DNA of 64,000 nt from Sphingomonas sp. Leaf357 (GCF_001423845.1 NZ_LMPM01000001.1:552001-616000); one strand, 5' to 3'; positions 8,318 through 18,305 are shown, numbered from the stretch's first letter. The notes: generated by a model not told the origin, from the sequence alone. Numbers and translations are program-made.

Positions 8318-8363
8318 GTTGCAAGCGGCAACCTATAGGCATAAGTGGCCTTTAGCAACCTAT
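8318..8363. promoter_or_regulatory. Possible HxlR operator region
   Basis: GTTGC at 8318-8322 and GCAAC at 8328-8332 form an inverted repeat. GCAACCTAT then occurs twice as a direct repeat (8328-8336 and 8355-8363) in the divergent intergenic region. Such paired elements suit an autoregulating HxlR dimer, but binding is only inferred. Confidence 0.4.
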
Positions 8364-8390
8364 TGTGCTGCGCAATATATTCGGGAGGTC

Positions 8391-8696
8391 ATGATGATCC
8401 GTTTTGCTTCTTTCGCCACCACGCTCGCCGCGTCTGCCCTGCTCGCCGTTTCTGCTGCAAGTGCGGGCTTTTACGATGCCAAGCCGGTCGCTGCGCCGGC
8501 CAAGGTCAGCTCGATCACCGCCGGCGTGATGTGGAAGTGCGCCGACGGCGTATGCACCGCCCCCGCGTCCACGACGCGCGCGCCGATCGTGTGCGAGCAG
8601 GTCGTCAAGCGCTATGGCGCGCTGACGAGCTTCGCGGCCGACGGCAAGGCGTTCGACGAGGCCGCGCTGGCGAAGTGCAATGCGCGCGCCAAATAA
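8391..8696 (+). CDS. CC_3452 family small secreted protein
   Basis: A 101-aa protein with an N-terminal signal peptide (cleavage after SAASA) and two cysteines in WKCADGVC, then a CEQVVKRYG segment and a C-terminal FDEAALAKCN. This is the pattern of the small exported CC_3452 family found across sphingomonads, whose function is not known. ATG at 8391, with GGGAGG at 8384-8389, is used; a second ATG follows immediately. The four cysteines probably form disulfides in the periplasm. Confidence 0.8.
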   Translation: MMIRFASFATTLAASALLAVSAASAGFYDAKPVAAPAKVSSITAGVMWKCADGVCTAPASTTRAPIVCEQVVKRYGALTSFAADGKAFDEAALAKCNARAK

Positions 8697-8744
8697 CTGA
8701 AACTTGTGTTGCAAAGCAGCGGCACGCGGCCACATTGTGGGCGC

Positions 8745-10838
8745 GTGCTGCGGCAATACGAACTCATCGATCGGGTTTTGAGCTACGATCCCGACGCCGA
8801 CGAGGCGTTGCTCAACCGCGCTTACGTTTTTTCGGTGAATGCGCACGGCACGCAGAAGCGTGCGTCCGGCGATCCCTATTTCAGCCATCCGATCGAAGTC
8901 GCCGGTATCCTGACCGAGCTGCACCTCGACGATCAGACCATCGCCACCGCGATCCTGCACGATACGGTCGAGGATACGGTCGCGACGATCGAACAGATCA
9001 CCTCGCTGTTCGGTCCCGATGTCGCGCGTCTCGTCGATGGCGTGACTAAGCTCAGCAAGATCGAGGCGCAGACCGAGAACGAGCGCGCGGCGGAGAATCT
9101 GCGCAAGTTCCTGCTCGCAATGTCGGGCGATATCCGCGTGTTGCTGGTGAAGCTGGCGGATCGGCTGCACAACATGCGCACGCTGCATCATATCGCCAAG
9201 CCGGAGAAACGCCGCCGCATCGCGCGCGAGACGATGGATATCTACGCGCCGCTGGCCGAGCGGATCGGCATGTACGAATTCATGAAGGAGATGCAGACGC
9301 TCGCCTTCGCGCAACTCGAGCCGGAAGCGTACGAATCGATCACTCGCCGGCTGGAGTCGCTGAAGACCGGTGGCGGCGGGGATCGCATCGCCAAGATCGG
9401 GTCGGGACTGAAGCTGTTGCTCGGCCGGCATGGCATCAATGCCGATATCTCGGGCCGCGAAAAGCATCCGTACAGCATCTGGAAGAAGATGCAGGAACGT
9501 CACATCAGCTTCGAACAGCTCTCCGACATCATGGCGTTCCGCGCGATCGTGCCGACGGAAGAGGATTGCTACGCCGCGCTGGGCCAGATCCATCGTCGCT
9601 GGCCGATGGTGCCAGGACGGTTCAAGGATTACATCTCGACGCCCAAGCGCAACGGGTACCGTTCGCTGCATACGTCGGTGATCCATGCCGACAATACGCG
9701 CGTGGAAATCCAGATCCGCACCGAGGCGATGCACGAGGAGGCCGAACTCGGCCTTGCCGCGCACTGGGCCTACAAGCAGGACAAGGTGAAGCCGGAGACC
9801 CAGGTCAGCTGGATCCGCGACCTGGTCGAGATCCTCGACACGGCGGAAAGCCCGGAGGAGTTGCTCGAACACACCAAGATGGCGATGTATCAGGATCGCA
9901 TCTTCGCCTTCACGCCGAAGGGGGAATTGATCCAGTTGCCCAAGGGCGCGACGCCGGTCGATTTCGCCTATGCCGTGCATACCGACCTTGGCGATCAGGC
10001 GGTCGGTGCCAAGATCAACGGGCGCGTGGTGCAGTTGCGCACGCCGATCGACAATGGCGATCAGGTGCAGATCCTGCGCTCCAAGGCGCAGGAGCCGCAA
10101 CCGGCCTGGCTCAACTTTGCGATCACCGGCAAGGCGCTGGCCGGCATCCGCCGCCATCTGCGCCTGAAGGAGCGTGAGGAGACCCAGGCGCTGGGGCGCA
10201 AGATCTACGACGAACTGGTCGTGCGTTTGCCCGCGACCATGGCGGCGGACGCGCAGAAGGCGGCGCTGACCCGGCTGAAGCTTGCCGACGAGGCGGCCTT
10301 GATGGAGGCGATCGCCCGGCGGCGCGTGACCGATGCGCAGGTGATGGAGGCGCTGATGCCGGGATCGGCGGGGGCCGATGCCCTGCGCGAGCTGCCGCCG
10401 CAATCCAGCGCGATCTCGATCCGTGGGCTGACGCCCGGCGTCGCGTTCGATTTGGCCGAATGCTGCCATCCGGTGCCGGGGGACCGCATCGTCGGCCTGC
10501 GTCGGCCCGATGCGGGAATCGAGGTGCATACGATCGATTGCCCGGTGCTGGCGGCGGCGGACGATGCCGATTGGGTCGATCTCGCCTGGGGCGACAAGAC
10601 CGAAGGCGCGACGGGCCGCATCCTGGTCGAGGTCAAGAACGAGCCCGGTGCGCTGGGCACGATCGCGACGATCATCGGCGCGCAGATGGCCAACATCGTC
10701 AATCTGCGGCTCGACAATCGCGATACCGGTTTCCACACCAACACGATCGACGTCGAGGTGCACGACGCGCAGCATCTGATGCGCGTGATCGGCGCTTTAC
10801 GTGCCGCCGATGCGGTGAATGCGGTGGAGCGGGTCTGA
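8745..10838 (+). CDS. rsh: Bifunctional (p)ppGpp synthetase/hydrolase (Rsh)
   Basis: A 697-aa long RelA/SpoT homologue. In order: an HD hydrolase domain with HPIEVAGIL and ILHDTVEDT, the synthetase domain with FKDYISTPKRNGYRSLHT, a TGS domain starting FAFTPKGELIQLPKGAT, and a C-terminal ACT domain. Both catalytic motif sets are intact, so it should make and degrade the stringent alarmone; it is the single Rsh type usual in alphaproteobacteria. GTG at 8745 is chosen because the protein then begins MLRQYELIDRV as in relatives; a longer frame from 8706 adds an unconserved tail. Confidence 0.95.
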   Translation: MLRQYELIDRVLSYDPDADEALLNRAYVFSVNAHGTQKRASGDPYFSHPIEVAGILTELHLDDQTIATAILHDTVEDTVATIEQITSLFGPDVARLVDGVTKLSKIEAQTENERAAENLRKFLLAMSGDIRVLLVKLADRLHNMRTLHHIAKPEKRRRIARETMDIYAPLAERIGMYEFMKEMQTLAFAQLEPEAYESITRRLESLKTGGGGDRIAKIGSGLKLLLGRHGINADISGREKHPYSIWKKMQERHISFEQLSDIMAFRAIVPTEEDCYAALGQIHRRWPMVPGRFKDYISTPKRNGYRSLHTSVIHADNTRVEIQIRTEAMHEEAELGLAAHWAYKQDKVKPETQVSWIRDLVEILDTAESPEELLEHTKMAMYQDRIFAFTPKGELIQLPKGATPVDFAYAVHTDLGDQAVGAKINGRVVQLRTPIDNGDQVQILRSKAQEPQPAWLNFAITGKALAGIRRHLRLKEREETQALGRKIYDELVVRLPATMAADAQKAALTRLKLADEAALMEAIARRRVTDAQVMEALMPGSAGADALRELPPQSSAISIRGLTPGVAFDLAECCHPVPGDRIVGLRRPDAGIEVHTIDCPVLAAADDADWVDLAWGDKTEGATGRILVEVKNEPGALGTIATIIGAQMANIVNLRLDNRDTGFHTNTIDVEVHDAQHLMRVIGALRAADAVNAVERV

Positions 10839-10859
10839 ACCCAGCCCCACCGTCCGGGC

Positions 10860-12671
10860 CTAGTTTATGCCGTGCATCCACTTCTTGAGCGGCCAGGACA
10901 ACAGCAGCAGCAGGAGGCCTGCAGTTATTGCGATCCACGCGATCGTTGTGAATGTCCCTGTATATGTGTCGAGGCTGACCTTCAAATTGGTCACCTGTCC
11001 GCCTACCGTATCAACGCTTGCGAACTGGGCAACGATACCCGCAAAATACTGCGCAACCGAGATCGACAGAAACCATACGCCCATCATCAGCCCGACAACA
11101 CGTGCGATCGACAATTTGGTAATCATCGATAGGCCGACCGGCGAAATGCATAATTCCGCAATCGAGTGGATCACATAAAGGCCGGCGAGCCACCAGAGGC
11201 CGACCTTGAAATCGGTGCCGGCAAAGGTCGAACCCCACACGAGGAACAGAAAGCCCGCGCCGACCGCCATTAGCGCGATGGCAAACTTGATGGGTATCGA
11301 TGGCTCCAAGTTGCGCCGTGACAAAACGCCCCACAGGGCGCTCATGACAGGTGCTAGCAATACGATCGCGATTGGGTTGAAATTCTGCGTTTGAGGCGCG
11401 GACAGGCTGAACAAGCCAAATACGCTGCGGTCGGTGTTGCGGTCGGCAAATAGCGTGAGGCTCGACCCAGCCTGCTCAAACAGCGTCCAGAAGAAAACGT
11501 TGAATACGACCAGCACCATAGCCGCCAGCATCATCTGAAATTCTTTGCGCGTGCCGTTGGCGAAAGACCAGATCAAGATGCCGGGAACGCTGATCAGGAA
11601 AGTGCCGAACAGCAATTTGCCCATCAGCGACAGCGAAACGAGATAGCCGATGAAGCCGGATCCCTCGACTGGCGTCTCCGCGCTCATCAGATTTACAAAA
11701 AGGAAATACATGACAGGCACCGCGACCAACGCGCCTAGGTAGATCAGCATTGAGCGATCTGGGCCACTGCGCATAGGCGTATTGCCGATGCCGTCCAATC
11801 GACCGCCATGATAGCTGATCATGAAGAAGGAGATCAGCATCGCCACGCCTGCCAAACCAAGGCCCAACGGCCAGCCGAACGAATCTGCGAAGAATGCGCA
11901 GAGGAACTGGCCGAGGATCGAGCCGGTGTTGATGCCCATGTAGAAGATCGTGAACCCTGCGTCGCGGCGGCGGTCCCCATGAGCGTAGAGCTCGCCGACC
12001 ATGGTAGAGATATTGGGTTTGAAAAAGCCGTTGCCGACCGAGATCAACGACAGCGCGATCAGCAGGATCGTGACGAGGATCGGGCTGCGGTCCGCTCCTT
12101 CGACGAAATGGCCGGCGGGTACGGTTTTGGCAACGCTGCCATTAGCGGCCAGCAATGCAAGGCTGCCATCCTCATTGCCTTGCATTTTTAACTTTTGCGC
12201 ACCGTCGATCAAATAGCGCGCTTCCTTCGCATCGCTGGTCGGCGCGTCGCGAAAATTCTCGATAAGCACTTCATAGCGCGTGCCGTCGATCACCTGATAA
12301 GGCCTCGCCGACTGCCCGCCGAACGCAAGCGTGAAATAGCCTATCGCCATCAGGATTGCGCCGAAGCGAACCGCTCGCTTGGCACCAAGATACTGGTCCG
12401 CAATCAAGCCCCCGACGAGAGGAGTGAGATAGACGAGCGCAGTATATCCGCCGTACAATCCGGTCGATGCGCGATCACCCAGCACGAAATGCTTGGTGAG
12501 ATATAGCGTCAGGAGGGCGCGCATGCCGTAATAGCCGAAGCGCTCCCACATCTCGGTGCCAAACAGCCAGAACAGCGACGCAGGATGGCCGAACCAGGTC
12601 TTGGTTTCGGCCGGATTGACGTGGCTGATATCCGGCTCGCCGCGGGAATCCGCGGTGGGGGTGTCGACCAT
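10860..12671 (-). CDS. POT/PTR-family proton-coupled peptide transporter
   Basis: A 603-aa inner-membrane transporter with about 14 membrane segments. The ExxERFxYYG motif is present as EMWERFGYYG (about residues 40-49), and the PTR2 signature as FYMGINTGS. It imports di- and tripeptides with protons. A long periplasmic insert of roughly 100 residues between segments 3 and 4 is larger than in Escherichia coli DtpA but common in Sphingomonas relatives. The GC content looks lower than in the flanking genes, which may reflect later acquisition. Confidence 0.9.
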   Translation of the reverse strand: MVDTPTADSRGEPDISHVNPAETKTWFGHPASLFWLFGTEMWERFGYYGMRALLTLYLTKHFVLGDRASTGLYGGYTALVYLTPLVGGLIADQYLGAKRAVRFGAILMAIGYFTLAFGGQSARPYQVIDGTRYEVLIENFRDAPTSDAKEARYLIDGAQKLKMQGNEDGSLALLAANGSVAKTVPAGHFVEGADRSPILVTILLIALSLISVGNGFFKPNISTMVGELYAHGDRRRDAGFTIFYMGINTGSILGQFLCAFFADSFGWPLGLGLAGVAMLISFFMISYHGGRLDGIGNTPMRSGPDRSMLIYLGALVAVPVMYFLFVNLMSAETPVEGSGFIGYLVSLSLMGKLLFGTFLISVPGILIWSFANGTRKEFQMMLAAMVLVVFNVFFWTLFEQAGSSLTLFADRNTDRSVFGLFSLSAPQTQNFNPIAIVLLAPVMSALWGVLSRRNLEPSIPIKFAIALMAVGAGFLFLVWGSTFAGTDFKVGLWWLAGLYVIHSIAELCISPVGLSMITKLSIARVVGLMMGVWFLSISVAQYFAGIVAQFASVDTVGGQVTNLKVSLDTYTGTFTTIAWIAITAGLLLLLLSWPLKKWMHGIN

Positions 12672-12780
12672 CTTTTTAAGCTCCCTGAAACACTTGGCGG
12701 CACCGTCGAGAGCGGCACCTTGATGCGCGCGGAGACTAACGCCAATCGCCCGGGTGTAAATACGGATGCGTCGTGCCTAG

Positions 12781-13365
12781 ATGGCGGACATGTTCAACGA
12801 CTCCTCCACGCCGCTCTCGCTTCTAGCCACGCGCCGCTCGGGCAAGCCGCGCGATCTGACCCTGCCGGGGCCGGACGCCGCGCAGATCGCCGACATCCTC
12901 AGGATCGCCGCGCGCACGCCGGATCACGGTAAGCTCGCCCCCTGGCGCTTCGTGATCGTGCCGGACGACCGGCGGGGCGCGCTGGCACAGGTCATCACCG
13001 ATGCGTATCGGGCGGAGCGACCGCAGGCGGCGCGACTGGAGATCGAATCGCTGGAGCAATTCGCGCATCAGGCACCGGCCCTAGTGGTGGTGATGTTCTC
13101 GCCGAAGACGGAAAGTCATATCCCGCTGTGGGAGCAGGAATTGTCGGCCGGCGCGGTGTGCATGAACCTGCTGCACGCGGTCCATGCCAGCGGGTTCGCC
13201 GGCGGCTGGCTCACCGGGTGGCCGAGCTTCAGCGATGCGGTGCGCGATGCGTTCGGCGCGGCGCCGGAACGGATCGCCGGTTTCATGTTCATCGGCACGC
13301 CGGGCCGGCCGCTGGACGAACGCCCCCGTCCCGATATGGACAAAATCGTCTCCTTCTGGAGATAG
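12781..13365 (+). CDS. Nitroreductase family protein (YdjA-like)
   Basis: A 194-aa FMN-dependent nitroreductase-fold protein: SLLATRRSGKPRDL near residue 13, ARTPDHGKLAPWRF for FMN and phosphate contacts, and the C-terminal GWLTGWP and GTP(G)RP segments. This single-domain form is the YdjA type. It reduces quinones or nitro compounds with NAD(P)H; the physiological substrate is unknown. Start ATG 12781 lies immediately after the divergent transporter promoter. Confidence 0.87.
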   Translation: MADMFNDSSTPLSLLATRRSGKPRDLTLPGPDAAQIADILRIAARTPDHGKLAPWRFVIVPDDRRGALAQVITDAYRAERPQAARLEIESLEQFAHQAPALVVVMFSPKTESHIPLWEQELSAGAVCMNLLHAVHASGFAGGWLTGWPSFSDAVRDAFGAAPERIAGFMFIGTPGRPLDERPRPDMDKIVSFWR

Positions 13366-13406
13366 TTTGCGCTGGACGAAACGGTTCATTGGTGTATTAA
13401 GGCAGC

Positions 13407-13763
13407 ATGACAGCGCTAAACAGCGAAGACAGCCCGGTTTACCTGAAGCTGCGTGCGACGATTTCCGCCGCGATCCTGCGCGGTGAATTCCGGGCCGGGG
13501 ATCAATTGCCCTCGGTCCGCGCACTCGCCGCCGAACATGGCGCGAATCCGCTGACGGTCGCCAAGGCCTATCAAAGCTTCCAGGACGACGGCTATGTCGA
13601 GGTGCGGCGCGGCGTCGGCATGTTCGTGCTTCCGGGGGCGGCGGAGAAGCTAAAGGTCGCCGAGCGCGACCATTTCCTGAGAACCAGCTGGCCGCGGATT
13701 CGCAGCCATATCGATCTGCTCGGTCTGGACGCGGCGGATCTGCTGGAGCGCGAACGAGTCTGA
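13407..13763 (+). CDS. GntR-family regulator, YtrA-type
   Basis: A 118-aa GntR regulator with the winged helix at about residues 10-75 (PVYLKLRATISAAIL, LPSVRALAAEHGANPLTVAKAY) and only a short C-terminal dimerisation tail, as in the YtrA subfamily. Such short regulators often control ABC exporter genes, but none is adjacent. It follows the nitroreductase gene by 41 bases with its own likely promoter region (TTGGTGTATTAAGG). Target genes are unknown. Confidence 0.87.
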   Translation: MTALNSEDSPVYLKLRATISAAILRGEFRAGDQLPSVRALAAEHGANPLTVAKAYQSFQDDGYVEVRRGVGMFVLPGAAEKLKVAERDHFLRTSWPRIRSHIDLLGLDAADLLERERV

Positions 13764-13785
13764 CGCCATTGCGTCATGCCGTTAT

Positions 13786-13865
13786 CGTCATCCCGGCGAA
13801 GGCCGGGATCTCTAGCGATGCGCGGACGAGAGCCGCAGGAGACTCCAGCCGTCGCTGGGGTGACG
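13786..13865. repeat. REP-type inverted pair
   Basis: The arms at 13786-13812 and 13839-13865 are imperfect reverse complements, beginning CGTCATCCC and ending GGGGTGACG. They lie between the convergent GntR and N-acetyltransferase genes. Confidence 0.65.
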
Positions 13866-13868
13866 GCG

Positions 13869-14684
13869 TTAAATGGCAGCCGGAAACACTCCCAAAGCCT
13901 CGACCTCTTCCACGCTTAGATCGATCCCGAACATCATGCTGAGTCGCAGCCGGTACACGCGCGGGTCGGTGATTTCGGCGACCGTCTCCTCGTCGCCGGC
14001 GCGGCGGCGATAGACATTGCCGTTCAGGCTCGCAAAACCCTTGGGCAGGACCGAGCTGACAATGCGCGACGTGGTGAAGCGGCTGGCCGGGGCGGTGGCG
14101 CACCAATGGTTGCCCATCAGCAGGTCCGATTCCCATACCGGGTTCAGTGTGAAGCTGTATTGCCGCTGGAAACCGTCGCCGCCGTCGCGCAGGAGCATCC
14201 AGCCGAACGTGTCGTCGCTCTCGAGCCGGAACGTCGAACCATCGGGCGCGGTCGCGGTGGCACCATCGGCCAGCGGCATCGGCGGAGTGTAGCTGCCGCC
14301 GAACCCGGGATCGGCGATCCAGTCCTGCCCCTCTGCCTGAACCAGGCTCAAGGTGTGCGTCTGTCCCGGCACCGCATCGGCGGTGTCGATCGGCATCAGC
14401 CACACCCGGCCGAGCAACGGGCGGGCGGCAAACCCCAAAGCCGCAAGTGCATCGCCGAACAGGCGGTTATGTTCGAAGCAATATCCCCCGCGCCGCGCGG
14501 TCACGAGCTTGGCGAACACCGATTCGCTGTCGATGCGGATGCCGCGCCCCAAGATCACGTCGAGGTTCTCGAACGGGATCGCCATGCGGTGCGCGCGTTG
14601 CAGCCGTTCCAGTCCCGCCGCGTCGGGCGACGGCCGCGCGCCAAGCGCGACGCGGGCCAGATAGGCGTCGAGGTCGAAGCTCAT
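13869..14684 (-). CDS. Arylamine N-acetyltransferase
   Basis: A 271-aa NAT with the full catalytic triad context: Cys in RRGGYCFEHN (about residue 69), His in GQTHTLSL and Asp in WIADPGFGG. The enzyme moves acetyl or related acyl groups from CoA to arylamines. Its ATG overlaps the stop of the upstream acyl-CoA dehydrogenase by four bases, so the two are coupled in one operon. This pairing suggests an acyl-CoA related rather than xenobiotic role, but that is inference. Confidence 0.93.
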   Translation of the reverse strand: MSFDLDAYLARVALGARPSPDAAGLERLQRAHRMAIPFENLDVILGRGIRIDSESVFAKLVTARRGGYCFEHNRLFGDALAALGFAARPLLGRVWLMPIDTADAVPGQTHTLSLVQAEGQDWIADPGFGGSYTPPMPLADGATATAPDGSTFRLESDDTFGWMLLRDGGDGFQRQYSFTLNPVWESDLLMGNHWCATAPASRFTTSRIVSSVLPKGFASLNGNVYRRRAGDEETVAEITDPRVYRLRLSMMFGIDLSVEEVEALGVFPAAI

Positions 14685-16402
14685 GCCGCGAAGACGTCGG
14701 CGGCGATCGAGTACAACACGTCCGCCTTTGCCGTCGCCGCCGCCTTCAACCCCAACGCCTCCGGCACGATCTGGTCCACGTAGAAGCGCGACGCCGCGAT
14801 CTTCATCGCCAGGAAATCGGACGGTGCCTCAGCCGCGGCGATGCGCCCCTGCCGCTCCATCAGCCAGCCGCACACCGCGACCGAAAGCATCGTGAGAAAC
14901 GGATACGATCCCGCCAGCTTGTCGTCGGCGTCGAGCGCCATCATCGCCCTGCCGATCTCGTCGCACGTGTCGATCAGCGTCACGAGCGTACGGTCCTGCG
15001 CCTCGGCCTTCATGTCGGCGATCAGCGTGTTGAACGCCCCGCCATTATCGAGGCCAAGCTTGCGCCCGACCAGATCGGCGGCCTGGATGCCGTTCGTGCC
15101 TTCGTAGATCGGGGTGATGCGCGCGTCGCGGAAGAACTGCGCCGCGCCCGTCTCTTCGATATAGCCCATGCCGCCGAACACCTGCACGCCGAGCGAGGAG
15201 ACCTCGCAACCGATATCGGTGCCGTGCGCCTTGGCCAGCGGCGTCAGGATTTCCAGCCGGTTCTGCGCGCCGGCCTCGCCCAACGTCGCGCGATCGACCT
15301 GTGCGGCAGCGAGATAGACCAACGCGCGCGCGGCCTGGGTCTGCGCCTTCATCCGCATCAGCATGCGGCGCACGTCGGGATGTTCGACGATCTTGACCGA
15401 ATCGCGGCTGGTCGATCCGGCGCGGGCCGATTGCACGCGCTCCAGCGCGTAGGCGACCGCCATCTGAGTCGCGCCCTCGGCCACCTGCACGCCCTGCAGG
15501 CCGACGTTGAGGCGGGCGTTGTTCATCATCGTGAACATCGCGCGGATGCCGCCATATTCGTGGCCGATCAGCTCGCCGATGCAATCGTCATGATCGCCGA
15601 AGCTCAGCACGCAGGTGGGCGAGGCATGCAGGCCCATCTTGTGTTCGATCGAAACGACGCGGACGTCGTTGAACTCGCCCGGCGTGCCATCCTCCTTCAG
15701 ACGGTATTTGGGGACGAGGAACAGCGAGATGCCCTTGGTTCCGACCGGCGCGTCGGGGGTGCGCGCGAGAACGAGATGGACGATGTTCGGTGCCATGTCG
15801 TGATCGCCGAACGAGATGTAGATCTTGGTGCCCTTGATGCTCCAATTGCCATCCCCCAGCGGTTTGGCCTGGGTGCGCAGCGCGCCGACGTCCGATCCGG
15901 CCTGCGGTTCGGTCAGGTTCATCGTGCCGGTCCATTCCCCGGTCGCGAGGTGCGGCAGATATAACGCCTGCTGTTCGGGCGAGCCGTGATGCGCCAGCGC
16001 CTCGATCGCACCGACCGTCAGCGTGGGGGCGAGCGCGAAGCCCATGTTCGCGCTGCCCAACGTGTCGAGCACCGCCGTCTGGATCGCGAAGGGCAGGCCC
16101 TGTCCGCCGAATTCCTCCGGCACGCCGATCGTGCCCCAGCCGCCCTCGACATAATCGTGATAGGCCTGCACGAAGCCGTCCGGCATCACCACGCCCTCAG
16201 GCGTCCATTTCGCGCCGACCGTGTCGCCGGCGCGGGCAAGCGGTGCCCATTCGCCTTCCGCCAGCTGGCCCACGCCTTCGAGCACGGCATCGACCACATC
16301 GTCGCTGGCGGCGGCGAAACGGTCGGTCGCGGCGAGATCCGCGATGCGCGTGATATGGTCCAGCACGAAACGCTGGTCGGCAATGGCGGGGGTGAAGGGC
16401 AT
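14681..16402 (-). CDS. Acyl-CoA dehydrogenase
   Basis: A 573-aa FAD-dependent dehydrogenase of the long form: N-terminal helical domain, the central segment with MNLTEPQAGSDVG and IYISFGDHD, then the C-terminal four-helix region with FGGMGYIEETGAAQFFRDAR, where the catalytic glutamate region of this group lies. An extra C-terminal domain makes it about 200 residues longer than short-chain enzymes. It oxidises acyl-CoA thioesters in fatty-acid breakdown. Start ATG 16402 gives the family beginning MPFTPAIADQRF; the frame from 16459 overlaps the divergent promoter. Confidence 0.92.
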   Translation of the reverse strand: MPFTPAIADQRFVLDHITRIADLAATDRFAAASDDVVDAVLEGVGQLAEGEWAPLARAGDTVGAKWTPEGVVMPDGFVQAYHDYVEGGWGTIGVPEEFGGQGLPFAIQTAVLDTLGSANMGFALAPTLTVGAIEALAHHGSPEQQALYLPHLATGEWTGTMNLTEPQAGSDVGALRTQAKPLGDGNWSIKGTKIYISFGDHDMAPNIVHLVLARTPDAPVGTKGISLFLVPKYRLKEDGTPGEFNDVRVVSIEHKMGLHASPTCVLSFGDHDDCIGELIGHEYGGIRAMFTMMNNARLNVGLQGVQVAEGATQMAVAYALERVQSARAGSTSRDSVKIVEHPDVRRMLMRMKAQTQAARALVYLAAAQVDRATLGEAGAQNRLEILTPLAKAHGTDIGCEVSSLGVQVFGGMGYIEETGAAQFFRDARITPIYEGTNGIQAADLVGRKLGLDNGGAFNTLIADMKAEAQDRTLVTLIDTCDEIGRAMMALDADDKLAGSYPFLTMLSVAVCGWLMERQGRIAAAEAPSDFLAMKIAASRFYVDQIVPEALGLKAAATAKADVLYSIAADVFAA

Positions 16403-16446
16403 CGCTCTCTTATCCTGTTGCTTTGCACGGGCTATAGCGTCGGGCC

Positions 16447-17415
16447 ATGGCCGATCCAAATCTCTCCGTCGAGACCGATATCGATACGTGCGTTGTACCG
16501 TATGGCGCGGCTGCGATCGCCGAAGCCGCGCGGGTCATCGCCGGTGGCGGGTGCGTCGCGGTGCCGACCGAGACGGTCTACGGGCTGGCGGCGGATGCGA
16601 CCAATGCGCGCGCGGTGGCGGGGATTTATGCCGCAAAGGGGCGTCCGAGCTTCAATCCCCTCATCGTGCACGTGCCGGATCTCGCGGCGGCGGAAGCGCT
16701 GGCGGTGTTCGATGCGGATGCGCGCGCGCTGGCGGCGGCATTCTGGCCCGGCCCGTTGACGCTGGTTCTGCCCGTGCGCGCGGACTCCGGGCTGGCGTCG
16801 CTGGTGACGGCGGGGCTGGACACCGTGGCGATCCGGGTGCCGGCGCACCGCGCGATGCGCGCGTTGCTGGCGGCCTGCGGCGTGCCGCTCGCCGCGCCCT
16901 CCGCCAATGCCAGCAACGCGATCAGCCCGACGCGGGCGGCGCATGTCCTGGCGACCTTGAACGGCCGGATACCGCTAGTGATCGACGATGGCGCGACCGA
17001 GGCGGGGGTCGAGTCCACAATCGTCGCGACGACGGGGGATGTGCGGATTCTGCGCGAAGGGCCGATCACGCACGAGCAGCTTGGCTTGTTTCCCCACGAA
17101 GGCGGAGAAACAGCGACGGTGCCGGGGAAGGTTACTGCACCGGGGCAACTCGCGAGCCATTATGCGCCCAACAAGCGTTTGCGGCTGAATGCGACGGAGG
17201 CGGAACAGGGCGAATGGCTGATCGGCTTCGGAGAAATAGAAGGTGACGCCACTCTGTCAGTTATAGGTGATCTCACAGAAGCGGCTGCAAACCTTTTCGA
17301 TGCGCTCCACCGCGCCGACACCAGCGATCGGGAGACCATTTCCGTCGCGCCGATCCCGGCCACCGGCATTGGCGCCGCTATCAACGACCGGTTGGCGCGG
17401 GCGGCGTATCGATAG
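16447..17415 (+). CDS. tsaC: L-threonylcarbamoyladenylate synthase, Sua5 type
   Basis: A 322-aa enzyme that makes threonylcarbamoyl-AMP for the t6A modification of tRNAs reading ANN codons. The YrdC domain fills the first 200 residues (VPTETVYGLAADA, KGRPSFNPLIVHV, GPLTLVLPV, PSANASNAISPT), and the Sua5 domain follows after a linker with SHYAPNKRLRL. The two-domain layout is the Sua5 form rather than the short TsaC. ATG 16447 lies 45 bases from the divergent dehydrogenase start. Confidence 0.93.
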   Translation: MADPNLSVETDIDTCVVPYGAAAIAEAARVIAGGGCVAVPTETVYGLAADATNARAVAGIYAAKGRPSFNPLIVHVPDLAAAEALAVFDADARALAAAFWPGPLTLVLPVRADSGLASLVTAGLDTVAIRVPAHRAMRALLAACGVPLAAPSANASNAISPTRAAHVLATLNGRIPLVIDDGATEAGVESTIVATTGDVRILREGPITHEQLGLFPHEGGETATVPGKVTAPGQLASHYAPNKRLRLNATEAEQGEWLIGFGEIEGDATLSVIGDLTEAAANLFDALHRADTSDRETISVAPIPATGIGAAINDRLARAAYR

Positions 17416-17420
17416 AATTT

Positions 17421-17513
17421 TCTCACACAAAGCCACAAAGCCACGAAAAGACGGCAGAACTGTCAGTCGGCTTAGCTTCTTTTAGTGTCTTCGTGACTTT
17501 GTGTGAAAAAAAT
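17421..17513. repeat. Intergenic inverted repeat (CACAAAG class)
   Basis: A stretch containing CACACAAAGCCACAAAG is followed, 30-odd bases later, by its approximate reverse complement ending CTTTGTGTGAAAAAA. The arms are imperfect, about 30 bases each. It lies between the convergent tsaC and msrA genes. The rest of this gap to 17623 has no convincing gene. Confidence 0.5.
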
Positions 17514-17623
17514 CTCGGCCTGCATCATCCAGCAGAATCCCGATAATGTTCACGCGGCGCGCAACGAAGGAGTCGGGGGTGCTGCCGCCTTTTTTTCTTT
17601 GCCTCAGCGTGAAAAAATCCTGT

Positions 17624-18169
17624 TTAAGCGCTAACCGCCGCCTTCGACCGCGCAGCGAAGCTCTTGCGCAGTTTCTGCAGCTTGGGCGGGATCACCGCCA
17701 TGCAATACGGATTGCTGGAGCCGGACGTCTCCCAATATTCCTGATGATAATCCTCTGCCGGATACCATTCGCTGAGCGGTTCGATCGTCGTCACGATCGG
17801 GCCGGACGAGGTCGCGCCGGCGCGCGCCATCGCGGCGCGGGCTTCGGTTTCCTGCTCGTCGGAATGCGGGAAGATCGCCGAGCGATATTGCGTGCCGACA
17901 TCGTTGCCCTGGCGGTTGAGCTGGGTTGGATCGTGCGTCGCGAAGAAGATGTCGAGCAGATCGCCGTAATGCAGCTGCGCGGGATCGAACGTGATGCGGA
18001 TCGCCTCGGCATGGCCGGTATCGCCGCCGCATACCTGCTTGTACGTCGGGTTTGCGATATGACCGCCGATATAGCCGCTTTCGACCTTGGTCACGCCGAT
18101 CACGTCGTTGAATACGGCCTCGGTGCACCAGAAACATCCCCCCGCTAGGGTGGCGACTTCATTTGCCAT
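17624..18169 (-). CDS. msrA: Peptide-methionine (S)-S-oxide reductase MsrA
   Basis: A 181-aa MsrA. The catalytic motif is present as [11 protein letters not shown] with the active Cys near residue 12, and the substrate pocket segment DYHQEYWE is intact. It reduces the S-form of methionine sulfoxide in proteins and free amino acid. Start ATG 18169 gives the family N-terminus; the frame reaching 18307 overlaps galE leader sequence and is not supported. A single Cys near the C terminus (NPYC) may act as resolving residue. Confidence 0.94.
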   Translation of the reverse strand: MANEVATLAGGCFWCTEAVFNDVIGVTKVESGYIGGHIANPTYKQVCGGDTGHAEAIRITFDPAQLHYGDLLDIFFATHDPTQLNRQGNDVGTQYRSAIFPHSDEQETEARAAMARAGATSSGPIVTTIEPLSEWYPAEDYHQEYWETSGSSNPYCMAVIPPKLQKLRKSFAARSKAAVSA

Positions 18170-18305
18170 TTTCGAAACTCCCAAACTCGCTTCAACAAGG
18201 AAGCATGTATGCCCAAGATAGGAAGCCGGTGGCGCGGCGCAATCGGCGCTGATAGGCAGCGCCCGACGCGGGAGCGAATTGGCGGCGGTTTGGGGAGTGG
18301 CAGGC